64,000 nucleotides of DNA from JBJENW01 sp051880395 (GCA_051880395.1 JBJENW010000109.1:8478-72477); one strand, 5' to 3'; numbered from the stretch's first letter, positions 52,176 to 61,590 are shown. The notes: a model not told the origin generated them from the sequence alone. Made by a program: numbers and translations.

Positions 52176-52934
52176 ATGACAAAAGTGATCATGCATGGCT
52201 GTAATGGTAGAATGGGACAGGTGATTTCCGGTCTTTGCGAGAAAGATCCGGATGTAGAGATCGTAGCAGGTGTAGATATTAATGATGAAGGAAAAAATTC
52301 ATACCCTGTTTTTACAGAAATTGCAAAATGTGATGTAGAAGCAGATGCAGTGATTGATTTTTCCAATGTATCCTGTATCGATGGACTCCTCAGCTGGTGT
52401 GAAGAAAAACAGATGCCGGTTGTTGTCTGCACAACCGGATTGTCAGATGCACAGATGGAAAAGTTGAAAGCAGCTTCCGAAAAAACAGCTGTTTTAAAAT
52501 CAGCAAATATGTCATTGGGAATCAATACCATTATGGAACTTTTGAAAGAGGCAGTCAAAGTATTGTATCCGGCAGGATTTGATGTGGAGATCGTGGAAAA
52601 GCACCATAATCAGAAACTGGATGCACCAAGCGGAACGGCACTTGCCCTTGCAGATTCCATGAATGAAGAAATGGATCAGATGTATGAATATAAATATGAC
52701 CGTTCACAGGAACGCAAAAAAAGAGAGAGAAACGAAATTGGTATTTCGGCCGTTCGTGGAGGAACGATCGTAGGAGAACATGAGGTGATCTTCGCTGGTA
52801 CAGATGAAGTGATCACCATTAAACATACCGCATACTCTCGTGCTATTTTTGGAAAAGGTGCAATTGAGGCGGCAAAATATTTAGCTGGCAAAAAGAGCGG
52901 ATTTTATGATATGGCCGATGTGATCAAAGGTTAG
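52176..52934 (+). CDS. dapB: 4-hydroxy-tetrahydrodipicolinate reductase
   Basis: NAD(P)H-dependent reduction of the DapA product to tetrahydrodipicolinate, the substrate of DapL. The 252-residue protein has the N-terminal 'MHGCNGRMGQVI' dinucleotide-binding loop, 'VVCTTGLSDAQM', and the catalytic 'VEKHHNQKLDAPSGTAL'. Start 52176 follows AAGGAG by 8 nt; an in-frame upstream ATG inside dapA is rejected. Confidence 0.96.
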   Translation: MTKVIMHGCNGRMGQVISGLCEKDPDVEIVAGVDINDEGKNSYPVFTEIAKCDVEADAVIDFSNVSCIDGLLSWCEEKQMPVVVCTTGLSDAQMEKLKAASEKTAVLKSANMSLGINTIMELLKEAVKVLYPAGFDVEIVEKHHNQKLDAPSGTALALADSMNEEMDQMYEYKYDRSQERKKRERNEIGISAVRGGTIVGEHEVIFAGTDEVITIKHTAYSRAIFGKGAIEAAKYLAGKKSGFYDMADVIKG

Positions 52935-52969
52935 TGTGGGTTGAGAAAGGAAGAAATCCACAAAAAGGG

Positions 52970-52998
52970 TTGAAAATTCTTTCGCCGTATGTTAGTAT
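52970..52998 (+). promoter_or_regulatory. Sigma-A promoter of the aspS-gatCAB leader
   Basis: TTGAAA (52970-52975), 17 nt, TAGTAT (52993-52998). Confidence 0.8.
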
Positions 52999-53004
52999 AC
53001 AGAA

Positions 53005-53277
53005 AGTAGAAAAAGGCAGAGAAAGAGACTCTTTTCTTCAGAGAGCGACAGGAAAAAGGCGTCACCGACTGAGAGCGCTTTTCGAAGGAGAAGAAAAAGG
53101 GAACACTCCGGAGCTGATCGTTCGAAAAATTTTTGAGAGTCTAGTAGGACGATACGAGGCTGCGCGTTAAGCAGAAAAGAGGAAGAATCATTGGATTCTT
53201 CGAAGCGGGTGGTACCGCGGATAATTCGATTATTCGCCCTGCGATATGAGTTTAAACTTGTATCGCAGGGCTTTTTT
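53005..53277 (+). promoter_or_regulatory. T-box leader of aspS-gatCAB with overlapping Glu/Asn specifier
   Basis: Canonical T-box motif AGCGGGTGGTACCGCGG at 53204-53220, preceded by a hairpin GAAGAATC/GATTCTTC. Stem I has the AGTA motif near 53004-53010 on its 5' side and GGGAACACTCC on its 3' side. The specifier region holds GAA (53101-53103) overlapping AAC (53102-53104), i.e. Glu and Asn codons, with no Asp codon. This agrees with tRNA-Asn, and possibly tRNA-Glu, sensing as described for clostridial gatCAB T-boxes. The platform is the terminator at 53236-53277. Confidence 0.9.
53236..53277 (+). terminator. T-box-controlled terminator before aspS
   Basis: GCCCTGCGATA (53236-53246) pairs with TATCGCAGGGC (53261-53271), then TTTTTT. 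Confidence 0.93.
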
Positions 53278-53351
53278 GTGTAAGAGACCATTTTTATGCA
53301 AAAAACAAAGGTTACAAAATGTTTAAGTAAAGATAAAAAGGAGAACAGAAA

Positions 53352-55097
53352 ATGAGTAACATTTACAGAGATGTCACATTGAATCAGATTAGTGAATCAG
53401 ATATCGGAAAAGAAATCCGAATTGCCGGATGGGTAGAAAATATCCGTGACCATGGCGGCGTTTCTTTTTTGGATATCCGCGATATGTATGCAGTTGTCCA
53501 GGTGGTAATTCGTGATACTGCATTGCTGGAAGGAATCAGAAAAGAGCAGGCAGTTTCGATAGAAGGTTTGATCGAAAAAAGAGATGAGGAAACTTACAAT
53601 CCAAAGATTCCAACGGGAACCATCGAGTTAGAGGCACATAAAATCCAGATTGTTGGTGAAGTATACAAGACACTTCCGTTTGAAATTCAGACCAGCAAAG
53701 AGGTTCGTGAGGATGTCCGTTTGAAATATCGTTATCTGGATTTGAGAAATCAGAAAGTAAAGGATAATATTATTTTCCGTTCCCAGGTTATCGCATTTTT
53801 GCGCCAGAAAATGACAGAGATGGGATTTTTAGAGATTCAGACACCGATTCTTTGTGCATCTTCTCCGGAAGGTGCGCGTGATTATATTGTACCATCTCGT
53901 AAATTCAAAGGAAAATTTTATGCACTGCCACAGGCACCGCAGCAGTATAAGCAGCTGTTGATGGTATCCGGATTTGATAAGTATTTCCAGATCGCACCGT
54001 GTTTCCGTGACGAGGATGCCAGAGCAGACCGTTCACCGGGAGAATTCTATCAGTTAGACTTTGAAATGAGTTTTGCGACACAGGAAGATGTCTTCAAAGT
54101 AGGAGAAGAAGTTTTATCTGCGACATTTGAAAAATTTGCACCGGAAGGTTCCGTAGTCACACAGGCACCATATCCGATCATCAGCTACAAACAGGCAATG
54201 TTGGAGTTTGGTTCCGATAAACCGGATTTGCGTAACCCGCTTCGTATCATCGATGTGACAGAATTTTTCCAGAGATGTACGTTCAAACCATTTATCGGAA
54301 AAACGGTCCGTGCGATCAAAGTACATGCAGATATGTCAAAAGGTTTCCATGAAAAATTGTTGAAATTTGCGACAGGAATCGGCATGGGTGGACTTGGTTA
54401 TCTGGAAGTATTAGAGGACAAATCTTATAAGGGACCAATTGATAAATTTATTCCGGATGATATGAAAGAAGAATTCCGTGAACTTGCAGGGCTGGAAATC
54501 GGAGATACCATTTTCTTTATGGCTGACCGCGAGGATAAAGCAGCTTACTATGCAGGTATGATTCGTAACGAATTAGGTGAAAAACTGGATTTAATTGAGA
54601 AAAATGCATATCGTTTCTGTTATGTAAATGATTTTCCTATGTATGAGAAAGATCCGGAAACGAAGAAAATCGGCTTTACGCACAACCCATTCTCTATGCC
54701 GCAAGGTGGCTTAGAGGCGTTGAATACGCAGGATCCACTGGATATTTTGGCATATCAGTATGATATCGTCTGCAACGGAATCGAGTTGTCTTCCGGTGCG
54801 GTTCGTAACCATGATATGCAGATTATGGTAAAAGCATTTGAAATTGCAGGATATGACGAAGAAACATTGAAGACAAAATTCGGTGCATTGTATGAGGCAT
54901 TTCAGTTTGGAGCACCGCCACATGCAGGTATGGCACCAGGTGTGGATCGAATGATCATGTTACTGCGCAACGAGGAAAATATTCGTGAAGTAATTGCATA
55001 TCCAATGAATGGAAATGCAGAGGATTTGATGTGCGGCGCACCAAGCGAGATCACAGAGCAGCAGCTTCGGGAAGCGCATATCAAGGTGAGAGCGTAA
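53352..55097 (+). CDS. aspS: Aspartyl-tRNA synthetase, probably non-discriminating (Asp/Asn)
   Basis: Class II synthetase of bacterial type, 581 residues. It has an N-terminal OB anticodon-binding domain (1-105), motif 2 'FRDEDARADRSPGEFYQLD', a GAD insertion domain (~280-400) and motif 3 'GVDRMIMLL' near 540. Being the first gene of an operon with gatC, gatA and gatB, it likely charges both tRNA-Asp and tRNA-Asn, the misacylated Asp-tRNA-Asn then being amidated by GatCAB. The Asn specifier of its T-box supports this. No asnS is seen in the window. Confidence 0.95.
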   Translation: MSNIYRDVTLNQISESDIGKEIRIAGWVENIRDHGGVSFLDIRDMYAVVQVVIRDTALLEGIRKEQAVSIEGLIEKRDEETYNPKIPTGTIELEAHKIQIVGEVYKTLPFEIQTSKEVREDVRLKYRYLDLRNQKVKDNIIFRSQVIAFLRQKMTEMGFLEIQTPILCASSPEGARDYIVPSRKFKGKFYALPQAPQQYKQLLMVSGFDKYFQIAPCFRDEDARADRSPGEFYQLDFEMSFATQEDVFKVGEEVLSATFEKFAPEGSVVTQAPYPIISYKQAMLEFGSDKPDLRNPLRIIDVTEFFQRCTFKPFIGKTVRAIKVHADMSKGFHEKLLKFATGIGMGGLGYLEVLEDKSYKGPIDKFIPDDMKEEFRELAGLEIGDTIFFMADREDKAAYYAGMIRNELGEKLDLIEKNAYRFCYVNDFPMYEKDPETKKIGFTHNPFSMPQGGLEALNTQDPLDILAYQYDIVCNGIELSSGAVRNHDMQIMVKAFEIAGYDEETLKTKFGALYEAFQFGAPPHAGMAPGVDRMIMLLRNEENIREVIAYPMNGNAEDLMCGAPSEITEQQLREAHIKVRA

Positions 55098-55149
55098 GTT
55101 TAGAAAAGAGTATGCTTGGAATCAAAGGGAAAGAAAAGGAGGAAACGCG

Positions 55150-55443
55150 ATGGCAAATCATATCTCCGATGAAACCATAGAGTATGTTGGAATTCTGGCA
55201 AAGCTGGAACTGGCAGAGGATGAAAAAGAGCAGGCAAAAAAAGACATGGAACGGATGCTGGATTACATTGACAAATTGAATGAGTTAGATACCAGTGAGG
55301 TAGAACCGATGTCTCATGTATTTGCAGTAGAGAATGTATTTCGTGAGGATGTTGTAACAAACGAAGATGATTCGGAAAACATGTTAAAGAATGCACCGGA
55401 AGTAAAGAACCAGGGCTATGTTGTGCCGAAGACGATCGTATAA
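55150..55443 (+). CDS. gatC: Asp-tRNA(Asn)/Glu-tRNA(Gln) amidotransferase subunit C
   Basis: A 97-residue small subunit that wraps around GatA and stabilises the GatCAB heterotrimer. Characteristic segments are 'ISDETIEYVGILAKLEL' and 'MLDYIDKLNELDTSEVEP'. AAGGAGG precedes ATG; it lies 52 nt after aspS and 47 nt before gatA. Confidence 0.95.
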   Translation: MANHISDETIEYVGILAKLELAEDEKEQAKKDMERMLDYIDKLNELDTSEVEPMSHVFAVENVFREDVVTNEDDSENMLKNAPEVKNQGYVVPKTIV

Positions 55444-55490
55444 ACGGGTGACGTCCAGATACGAAAAAAAAGAAAGAAGGAGGTTCCCAT

Positions 55491-56969
55491 ATGAGTCTTA
55501 CAAGCCTTACGGCCGTAGAATTAGGTAAAAAGATAAAAGCAAAAGAGGTAACCGTTGCACAAGCTGTGCAGGCTGCCTTAGATGCAATTGAAAAGAAAGA
55601 AGAGGCACTGAACTGCTTTGTGACGGTTGACAAAGAGGGTGCCCTGCAGCGCGCAGAAGAAGTGCAGAAATTGATTGACGATGGAACATTAACCGGACCG
55701 TTAGCAGGTGTTCCGGTTGCGATCAAAGATAATATGTGTACCAAAGGAATGCTGACAACCTGCAGCTCCAAGATTTTATATAATTTTGTTCCAACCTATG
55801 ACGCGGAAGCAATCAAGCGGTTAAAGGATGCCGGTGCGGTTATCATAGGAAAAACAAATATGGATGAATTTGCGATGGGAAGTACGACAGAAACATCCTA
55901 TTTTGGAGCAACGAAAAATCCATGGAATACCGATCATGTACCGGGTGGTTCTTCCGGTGGTTCTTGTGCAGCAGTAGCAGCGGAAGAGTGTTACTATGCA
56001 CTTGGTTCGGATACGGGTGGTTCCATTCGCCAGCCAAGCTCGTTTTGTGGTGTGACCGGTATCAAACCAACGTATGGTACGGTATCCCGTTATGGTCTGA
56101 TCGCATATGGTTCGTCTCTCGATCAGATCGGACCGGTTGCAAAAGATGTCACAGACTGTGCAACGATCTTGGAAGTGATCGCGTCTCATGATAAGAAAGA
56201 CGCAACATCGATCAAACGCGATGATTTAGATTTTACCAGTGCACTGGTAGATGATGTAAAAGGATTACGCATTGGTATTCCGCGCGATTATTTCGGGGAA
56301 GGCTTAGACCCGGAAGTAAAAAAAGCAGTTCTTGCAGCAGCGGATACCTTAAAGGAAAAAGGAGCCATTGTAGAAGAGTTTGACTTGGGACTGGTGGAGT
56401 ATGCGATTCCGGCATACTATGTCATTGCCTGTGCAGAGGCAAGTTCCAATCTGGCCCGTTTTGACGGTGTCAAATATGGATATCGTACCGAAGAATATGA
56501 AGGCCTGCATAATATGTATAAAAAGAGTCGTTCAGAAGGATTTGGTCCGGAAGTAAAACGTCGTATTATGTTGGGATCCTTTGTTCTGAGCTCCGGATAT
56601 TACGATGCCTATTACTTGAAAGCGCTTCGTACAAAAGCATTGATCAAGAAAGAATTTGATAAGGCATTTGAAAAGTATGATGTGATCTTAGGACCGGCAG
56701 CACCGACCACAGCACCGAAAATCGGAAGTAGTTTAGACGACCCGCTCAAGATGTACTTAGGGGATATTTATACGATTTCTGTAAACCTTGCAGGTCTTCC
56801 GGGAATCAGTCTGCCATGTGGTATGGATAAAAACGGTTTACCGATCGGCTTACAGTTGATCGGAGACTGCTTTAAAGAGAAAACGATCATTCGTGCAGCA
56901 TATGCATTTGAACAGACGTATGGCTATCATCACAGCCCGGAATCAGATGCAGCAGGGCAGGAAGCATAA
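55491..56969 (+). CDS. gatA: Asp-tRNA(Asn)/Glu-tRNA(Gln) amidotransferase subunit A
   Basis: Amidase-signature glutaminase subunit that releases ammonia for transamidation. The 492-residue protein has the Ser-cisSer-Lys triad: Lys in 'PVAIKDNMCTKG', and the serines in 'VPGGSSGGSCAAVAA' and 'LGSDTGGSIRQPSSF'. AAGGAGG precedes ATG. gatB starts 17 nt after its stop. Confidence 0.97.
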   Translation: MSLTSLTAVELGKKIKAKEVTVAQAVQAALDAIEKKEEALNCFVTVDKEGALQRAEEVQKLIDDGTLTGPLAGVPVAIKDNMCTKGMLTTCSSKILYNFVPTYDAEAIKRLKDAGAVIIGKTNMDEFAMGSTTETSYFGATKNPWNTDHVPGGSSGGSCAAVAAEECYYALGSDTGGSIRQPSSFCGVTGIKPTYGTVSRYGLIAYGSSLDQIGPVAKDVTDCATILEVIASHDKKDATSIKRDDLDFTSALVDDVKGLRIGIPRDYFGEGLDPEVKKAVLAAADTLKEKGAIVEEFDLGLVEYAIPAYYVIACAEASSNLARFDGVKYGYRTEEYEGLHNMYKKSRSEGFGPEVKRRIMLGSFVLSSGYYDAYYLKALRTKALIKKEFDKAFEKYDVILGPAAPTTAPKIGSSLDDPLKMYLGDIYTISVNLAGLPGISLPCGMDKNGLPIGLQLIGDCFKEKTIIRAAYAFEQTYGYHHSPESDAAGQEA

Positions 56970-56986
56970 GAGGAGGTGCAAGTGAT

Positions 56987-58417
56987 ATGAGTAAAGAATA
57001 TGAAACCGTCATCGGATTAGAGGTTCATGTAGAATTAGCAACAAAAACAAAGATTTTCTGCGCTTGCTCCACAGCATTCGGAGGGGCACCGAATACCCAT
57101 ACCTGTCCGGTTTGTACGGGTATGCCGGGGTCTCTTCCGGTTTTAAATAAGCAGGTAGTAGAATATGCAATGGCAGTAGGTCTTGCAACGAATTGTGAGA
57201 TTACACAGAATTGTAAATTCGACCGAAAGAATTACTTTTATCCGGATAATCCACAGAACTACCAGATTTCGCAGCTATATCTGCCAATCTGTAGAAACGG
57301 CGGCATTGAAATCGAAACAGAAAATGGGAAAAAGACAATCGGAATTCATGAGATTCATATGGAGGAAGATGCCGGTAAACTGGTGCACGATGAATGGGAT
57401 GACATCTCCTATGTGGATTACAATCGTTCCGGTGTACCATTGATTGAAATTGTATCCGAACCGGATATGCGTTCCGCAGAGGAAGTCATTGCTTACTTAG
57501 ATAAATTACGTCTGATTGTGCAGTACTTAGGCGCATCAGATTGTAAGCTGCAGGAAGGTTCCATGCGTGCGGATGTTAATCTTTCTGTCCGGGAAGTGGG
57601 AGCAAAAGAGTTTGGTACCCGTACAGAGATGAAGAACCTGAACTCTTTTAAAGCGATCGCGCATGCAATTGAAGGAGAAAGAGAACGACAGATCGATTTG
57701 ATCGAAGCAGGAGAAGCGGTGGTACAGGAGACAAGAAGATGGGATGATACGAAAGAAATGTCGTATGCGATGCGTTCGAAAGAAGACGCGCAGGATTATC
57801 GTTATTTCCCTGATCCGGATCTGGTACCGGTTCATATCAGTGATGAGTGGATCGCAGAAGTAAAGAGCAGACAGCCAGAGCTTCGTACGGAAAAATTAGA
57901 GCGTTACCAGGAAGAATACAAACTTCCAAAATATGACGCGGAGATTTTGACGAGTTCGAAAAAAATGGCGGATATCTTCGAAGCGACAACAGCCATTTGT
58001 AACAAACCAAAGAAAGTATCCAACTGGTTAATGGTAGAGACAATGCGCTTGTTAAAGGAACATGAGATGGAGCCGGAAGATATCAAGTTTTCACCAGAGA
58101 ATCTGGCGAAATTGATTGAACTGGCAGAGGCAGGTACGATCAACAGTTCTGTCGCAAAAGAAGTATTTGAAAAAATCTTTGCCGATGATATCGATCCGGA
58201 CAAATACGTAGAAGAAAAGGGATTGAAAACGGTAAATGATGAAGGTGCATTGCGCAGCACGATCGAACAGATCATAAAGGATAATCCACAGTCTGTCGAA
58301 GATTATCACAACGGAAAACAAAAAGCAATCGGATTTTTAGTTGGACAGACGATGAAAGCAATGAAGGGAAAAGCAAATCCGGGTATGGTAAATCAGATTT
58401 TGAAGGAACTTTTGTAA
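56987..58417 (+). CDS. gatB: Asp-tRNA(Asn)/Glu-tRNA(Gln) amidotransferase subunit B
   Basis: The 476-residue subunit phosphorylates the misacylated aminoacyl-tRNA and carries out amidation. It has 'IGLEVHVELATKTKIFC' at the N terminus, a cysteine set 'FCACS...CPVCTGMPG' for zinc, 'DYNRSGVPLIEIVSEPD', and a C-terminal YqeY-like tRNA-binding tail ('VGQTMKAMKGKANPGMVNQI'). AGAGGAGG precedes ATG. Confidence 0.97.
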   Translation: MSKEYETVIGLEVHVELATKTKIFCACSTAFGGAPNTHTCPVCTGMPGSLPVLNKQVVEYAMAVGLATNCEITQNCKFDRKNYFYPDNPQNYQISQLYLPICRNGGIEIETENGKKTIGIHEIHMEEDAGKLVHDEWDDISYVDYNRSGVPLIEIVSEPDMRSAEEVIAYLDKLRLIVQYLGASDCKLQEGSMRADVNLSVREVGAKEFGTRTEMKNLNSFKAIAHAIEGERERQIDLIEAGEAVVQETRRWDDTKEMSYAMRSKEDAQDYRYFPDPDLVPVHISDEWIAEVKSRQPELRTEKLERYQEEYKLPKYDAEILTSSKKMADIFEATTAICNKPKKVSNWLMVETMRLLKEHEMEPEDIKFSPENLAKLIELAEAGTINSSVAKEVFEKIFADDIDPDKYVEEKGLKTVNDEGALRSTIEQIIKDNPQSVEDYHNGKQKAIGFLVGQTMKAMKGKANPGMVNQILKELL

Positions 58418-58453
58418 ACCGGCTGCTTAGGAAGATAAAGTAGGAGAAAATAT

Positions 58454-59833
58454 ATGGCAGAGAATGAGGAAGACGTAACAAAGGAATATGAAGATATCTG
58501 TTACATCTGTCACCGACCGGAAAGTGTAGCCGGAAAAATGATTCATATTCCGGGCGATATTCACATTTGTGCGGATTGTATGCAAAAGACATTTGACAGC
58601 ATGAACAATGGAATGGGCAAAGGGACACCGTTCGGTATGGACATGAGTGACATGATGAATATGGCAGGACCGGCATTTTTCAATTTTGAGCCGGAAGAAC
58701 ATCGTCATAAGATCAAGAAAAAGAAAAAAGGCGAAGAAAAGAAACCGGCCATCGACATCAAAGATATTCCGGCACCGCATAAGATCAAAGCGGCACTCGA
58801 TGAGTATGTCGTCGGTCAGGAACATGCGAAAAAGGTGATGTCGGTCGCCGTGTACAATCATTATAAGCGAATTGCCGCCGATGATTCCGACGGTGTGGAG
58901 ATTGAAAAATCCAATATGTTGATGGTGGGACCGACCGGATGCGGAAAAACGTATCTGGTAAAGACGCTGGCAAGACTGCTAGATGTTCCGCTTGCGATCA
59001 CAGATGCGACAACATTGACGGAGGCAGGATATATCGGTGATGATATTGAGAGCGTGGTCTCCAAACTGTTGGCAGCGGCAGACAATGATGTGGATCGCGC
59101 AGAACAGGGAATCATCTTTATCGATGAGATTGATAAGATCGCAAAGAAAAAAAATACCAATCAGCGGGATGTCAGCGGAGAAAGCGTACAGCAGGGAATG
59201 CTGAAACTGCTAGAGGGAGCTGATATTGAAGTTCCTGTCGGAGCGACCAGTAAAAACGCGATGGTGCCGATGACCACGATCAATACAAAAAATATTTTGT
59301 TCATCTGCGGCGGTGCGTTCCCAGAACTGGAAAACATTATAAAAGAACGGCTGAACAAACAGGCGTCAATTGGATTTTTTGCGGATCTGAAAGACAAATA
59401 CGATAAAGAAGAGAATATGCTTCAATATGTGACAACAGAAGATATCCGGACATTTGGTATGATTCCGGAGTTTGTCGGACGTCTGCCGGTTTTATTTGCC
59501 ATGGATGCGCTGACGGAAGATATGTTGGTACAGATTTTAGTGGAGCCAAAGAATGCGATTGTAAAACAATATAAAAAGCTGCTTTTGATGGATGAGGTGA
59601 AACTGGTATTTGAGGATGCCGCACTTCGCGCGATCGCAAAAAAAGCGAAAGAGAAAAAAGTCGGAGCCCGTGCGCTGCGAGCAATTATCGAAGAATTTAT
59701 GTTAGATATTATGTATGAGATACCAAAGGACGATAATATAGGGGAAGTCATCATTACAGAAGATTACGTGGAGAAGAAAGGCGGTCCAAAGATTATGATG
59801 AGGGGCTGCCCGGAGATTGAAGCGAAAGGATAG
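58454..59833 (+). CDS. clpX: ATP-dependent Clp protease ATP-binding subunit ClpX
   Basis: AAA+ unfoldase that feeds ClpP. The 459-residue protein has an N-terminal zinc-binding domain (C17-x2-C20 and C39-x2-C42), then an unusually long Met/Gly- and Lys-rich linker (~45-100), Walker A 'GPTGCGKTYLVKTLA', Walker B 'GIIFIDEIDKIA' and 'RALRAIIEEFMLDIMYE'. It is about 30-40 residues longer than E. coli ClpX because of the linker, and clpP is not adjacent. It could be a paralogue of the main ClpX. It starts 36 nt after gatB. Confidence 0.9.
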   Translation: MAENEEDVTKEYEDICYICHRPESVAGKMIHIPGDIHICADCMQKTFDSMNNGMGKGTPFGMDMSDMMNMAGPAFFNFEPEEHRHKIKKKKKGEEKKPAIDIKDIPAPHKIKAALDEYVVGQEHAKKVMSVAVYNHYKRIAADDSDGVEIEKSNMLMVGPTGCGKTYLVKTLARLLDVPLAITDATTLTEAGYIGDDIESVVSKLLAAADNDVDRAEQGIIFIDEIDKIAKKKNTNQRDVSGESVQQGMLKLLEGADIEVPVGATSKNAMVPMTTINTKNILFICGGAFPELENIIKERLNKQASIGFFADLKDKYDKEENMLQYVTTEDIRTFGMIPEFVGRLPVLFAMDALTEDMLVQILVEPKNAIVKQYKKLLLMDEVKLVFEDAALRAIAKKAKEKKVGARALRAIIEEFMLDIMYEIPKDDNIGEVIITEDYVEKKGGPKIMMRGCPEIEAKG

Positions 59834-59841
59834 CGTAGACC

Positions 59842-59878
59842 AAAACCGGGTATGATAAAGAGAATATGTCCGGTTTTT
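59842..59878 (+). terminator. Terminator after clpX
   Basis: AAAACCGG (59842-59849) pairs with CCGGTTTT (59870-59877), ending in T run. Confidence 0.75.
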
Positions 59879-59900
59879 ATCAAAAGGAGGAAACAGAGAT

Positions 59901-61439
59901 ATGACGGATTTTGCTCAAAAGTACAGAACAGACCTAGATAAATTTTTCGAACAGACAGATGCCTTTTACAAGGGTGAGCTGAAGGTTCCAGAGTACAAGC
60001 ATTTTTCGGGTGGTTACGGAAGTTATGCACAGCGTGGTGCGAAAGCCAGTATGCTGCGTCTTCGGACGACCGGAGGCCGGATTTCAAAAGAAATGTTGAG
60101 TTTTATTGTAAACGTGGTAAAAAAATACCAGGTTGATCGTTTACACATTACGACCTGTCAGGCAATGCAGCTGCATAATCTGTCCTGTGATACCGTGAAA
60201 GCAGTGATGGAAGAAAGCTGGCAGGAAGGTTACTTTACAAAAGGCGGCGGTGGAGATTATCCGCGTAACGTTATGGCATCTCCACTAGCTGGTGTGCAGA
60301 AAGGAGAATATTTTGATATCACCCCTTATGCACAGGCTGTGGCGGAATACACTCGAAGTTTGTTTTATACTGTAAAACTGCCACGAAAACTGAAAATCTG
60401 TTTTTCCAATTCGGCAGAAAATGAACCGCATGCAACATTTCGTGATCTCGGATTTGTCGCAAGAGCGGATCAAAAATTTGATGTGTATTGTGCAGGAGGC
60501 TTAGGGCGTGCTCCGCGTCTTGGTGTAAAAGTGGGAGACGGAATCGAACCAAAGCATGTGCTCTATTACGTGCAGGCGATGGTGGAGGTCTTTACAGAAA
60601 ACGGGGATTACCAGAACCGCGGAAAATCCCGTACCCGTTTTTTACAGGAAACGCTCGGTCCGGATGTTTTAAAGGAAAAGATTGAAGAAAAAGTTTGGGC
60701 ACTCCGTCAGAAAGGGCAGCTGGATCTGAATATTCAGCCGACGGAGATTCGCAAGCATGGCGAAGGGGAGCCACTCTACGATGCACGTTCGCTGAAACAG
60801 AAGCAGGAAGGATTGTATGCGGTATCGTATCATCCGCTCGGCGGAAATCTGACACCGGAAAAGATCGAAGAGATTTATGAGACGATCGAGGAAATGGATG
60901 ATGTAGAGATTCGTCTGACACCGGATGCGGGAATGTATATCATTAATTGCAACGCGAATGAGGCAAGAAAAGTACTTGCAGCGACTTCGGATGATGAAAA
61001 TATTGCATTTGCACATTCGGTGGCCTGTATCGGAAACAGTATCTGTCAGGTCGGTGCGCGTGATTCGCAGGCGCTATTGCAGGAATGTTTTGATGCAGTC
61101 AAGCAGGCAGGATTCAGTCGCGAGGTCCTTCCGGCTATCCATATATCCGGATGTCCGTCCTCCTGTGGTAGCCATCAGACCAATATTTTAGGATTCCGTG
61201 GTGGTGTGAAACAGACAGATGATGGTCCGAAACCGGCATTTGCATTGTTTATCGGCGGAAATGCAAAACAAGGTGCAGAGGTCATTTCCGAAGAAGCTGG
61301 AGTCATTCTGCAGGAGCAGATACCATCCTATCTGGTAGAACTTGGAAAAGCAGTGGAACAGACGGAACTGAGTTTTGAAGAGTGGATCGTCCAATATGAG
61401 GAACAGTTCCATCAAATCACAGAAAAGTATACGAAATAA
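59901..61439 (+). CDS. Ferredoxin-dependent nitrite/sulfite reductase family protein
   Basis: A 512-residue siroheme- and [4Fe-4S]-containing reductase of the nitrite/sulfite family, reducing nitrite to ammonia or sulfite to sulfide with six electrons. The cluster ligands appear as C-x5-C in 'ACIGNSICQVG' and C-x3-C in 'GCPSSCGSHQTN'; 'HFSGGYGSYAQRG' and 'TTCQAMQLHN' match the ferrodoxin-like repeats. No sulfate or nitrate uptake genes are adjacent, so the substrate is undecided; sulfite is likely in a fermenter. AAGGAGG precedes ATG. Confidence 0.87.
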   Translation: MTDFAQKYRTDLDKFFEQTDAFYKGELKVPEYKHFSGGYGSYAQRGAKASMLRLRTTGGRISKEMLSFIVNVVKKYQVDRLHITTCQAMQLHNLSCDTVKAVMEESWQEGYFTKGGGGDYPRNVMASPLAGVQKGEYFDITPYAQAVAEYTRSLFYTVKLPRKLKICFSNSAENEPHATFRDLGFVARADQKFDVYCAGGLGRAPRLGVKVGDGIEPKHVLYYVQAMVEVFTENGDYQNRGKSRTRFLQETLGPDVLKEKIEEKVWALRQKGQLDLNIQPTEIRKHGEGEPLYDARSLKQKQEGLYAVSYHPLGGNLTPEKIEEIYETIEEMDDVEIRLTPDAGMYIINCNANEARKVLAATSDDENIAFAHSVACIGNSICQVGARDSQALLQECFDAVKQAGFSREVLPAIHISGCPSSCGSHQTNILGFRGGVKQTDDGPKPAFALFIGGNAKQGAEVISEEAGVILQEQIPSYLVELGKAVEQTELSFEEWIVQYEEQFHQITEKYTK

Positions 61440-61449
61440 TAGAAAAATG

Positions 61450-61504
61450 TCTCAATCGAGGGGAGTTCCGGTGTGTACGGGAAACGCTCGATTGAGATTT
61501 TTTT
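61450..61504 (+). terminator. Mini-PalA: reduced palindrome acting as terminator
   Basis: TCTCAATCGAG (61450-61460) pairs with CTCGATTGAGA (61487-61497), then seven T. The loop GGGAGTTCCGGTGTGTACGG resembles the GGACG-side arm of PalA elements (GGGAGTCCCTACGCGGACG in R3), so it looks like a PalA reduced to its outer stem and one arm. Confidence 0.75.
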
Positions 61505-61590
61505 GTCAAAGGATTCAAAAATAGGTATAGAACATTTTATAAGAAAATAAAATTTAGAAAAAGTATGCGAATGATACAGTGAGGACGGAC

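Noticed and set aside
52934..53170. 78-codon frame after dapB
   Set aside because: It overlaps the aspS promoter and T-box Stem I, lacks a ribosome site and has no recognisable domain.
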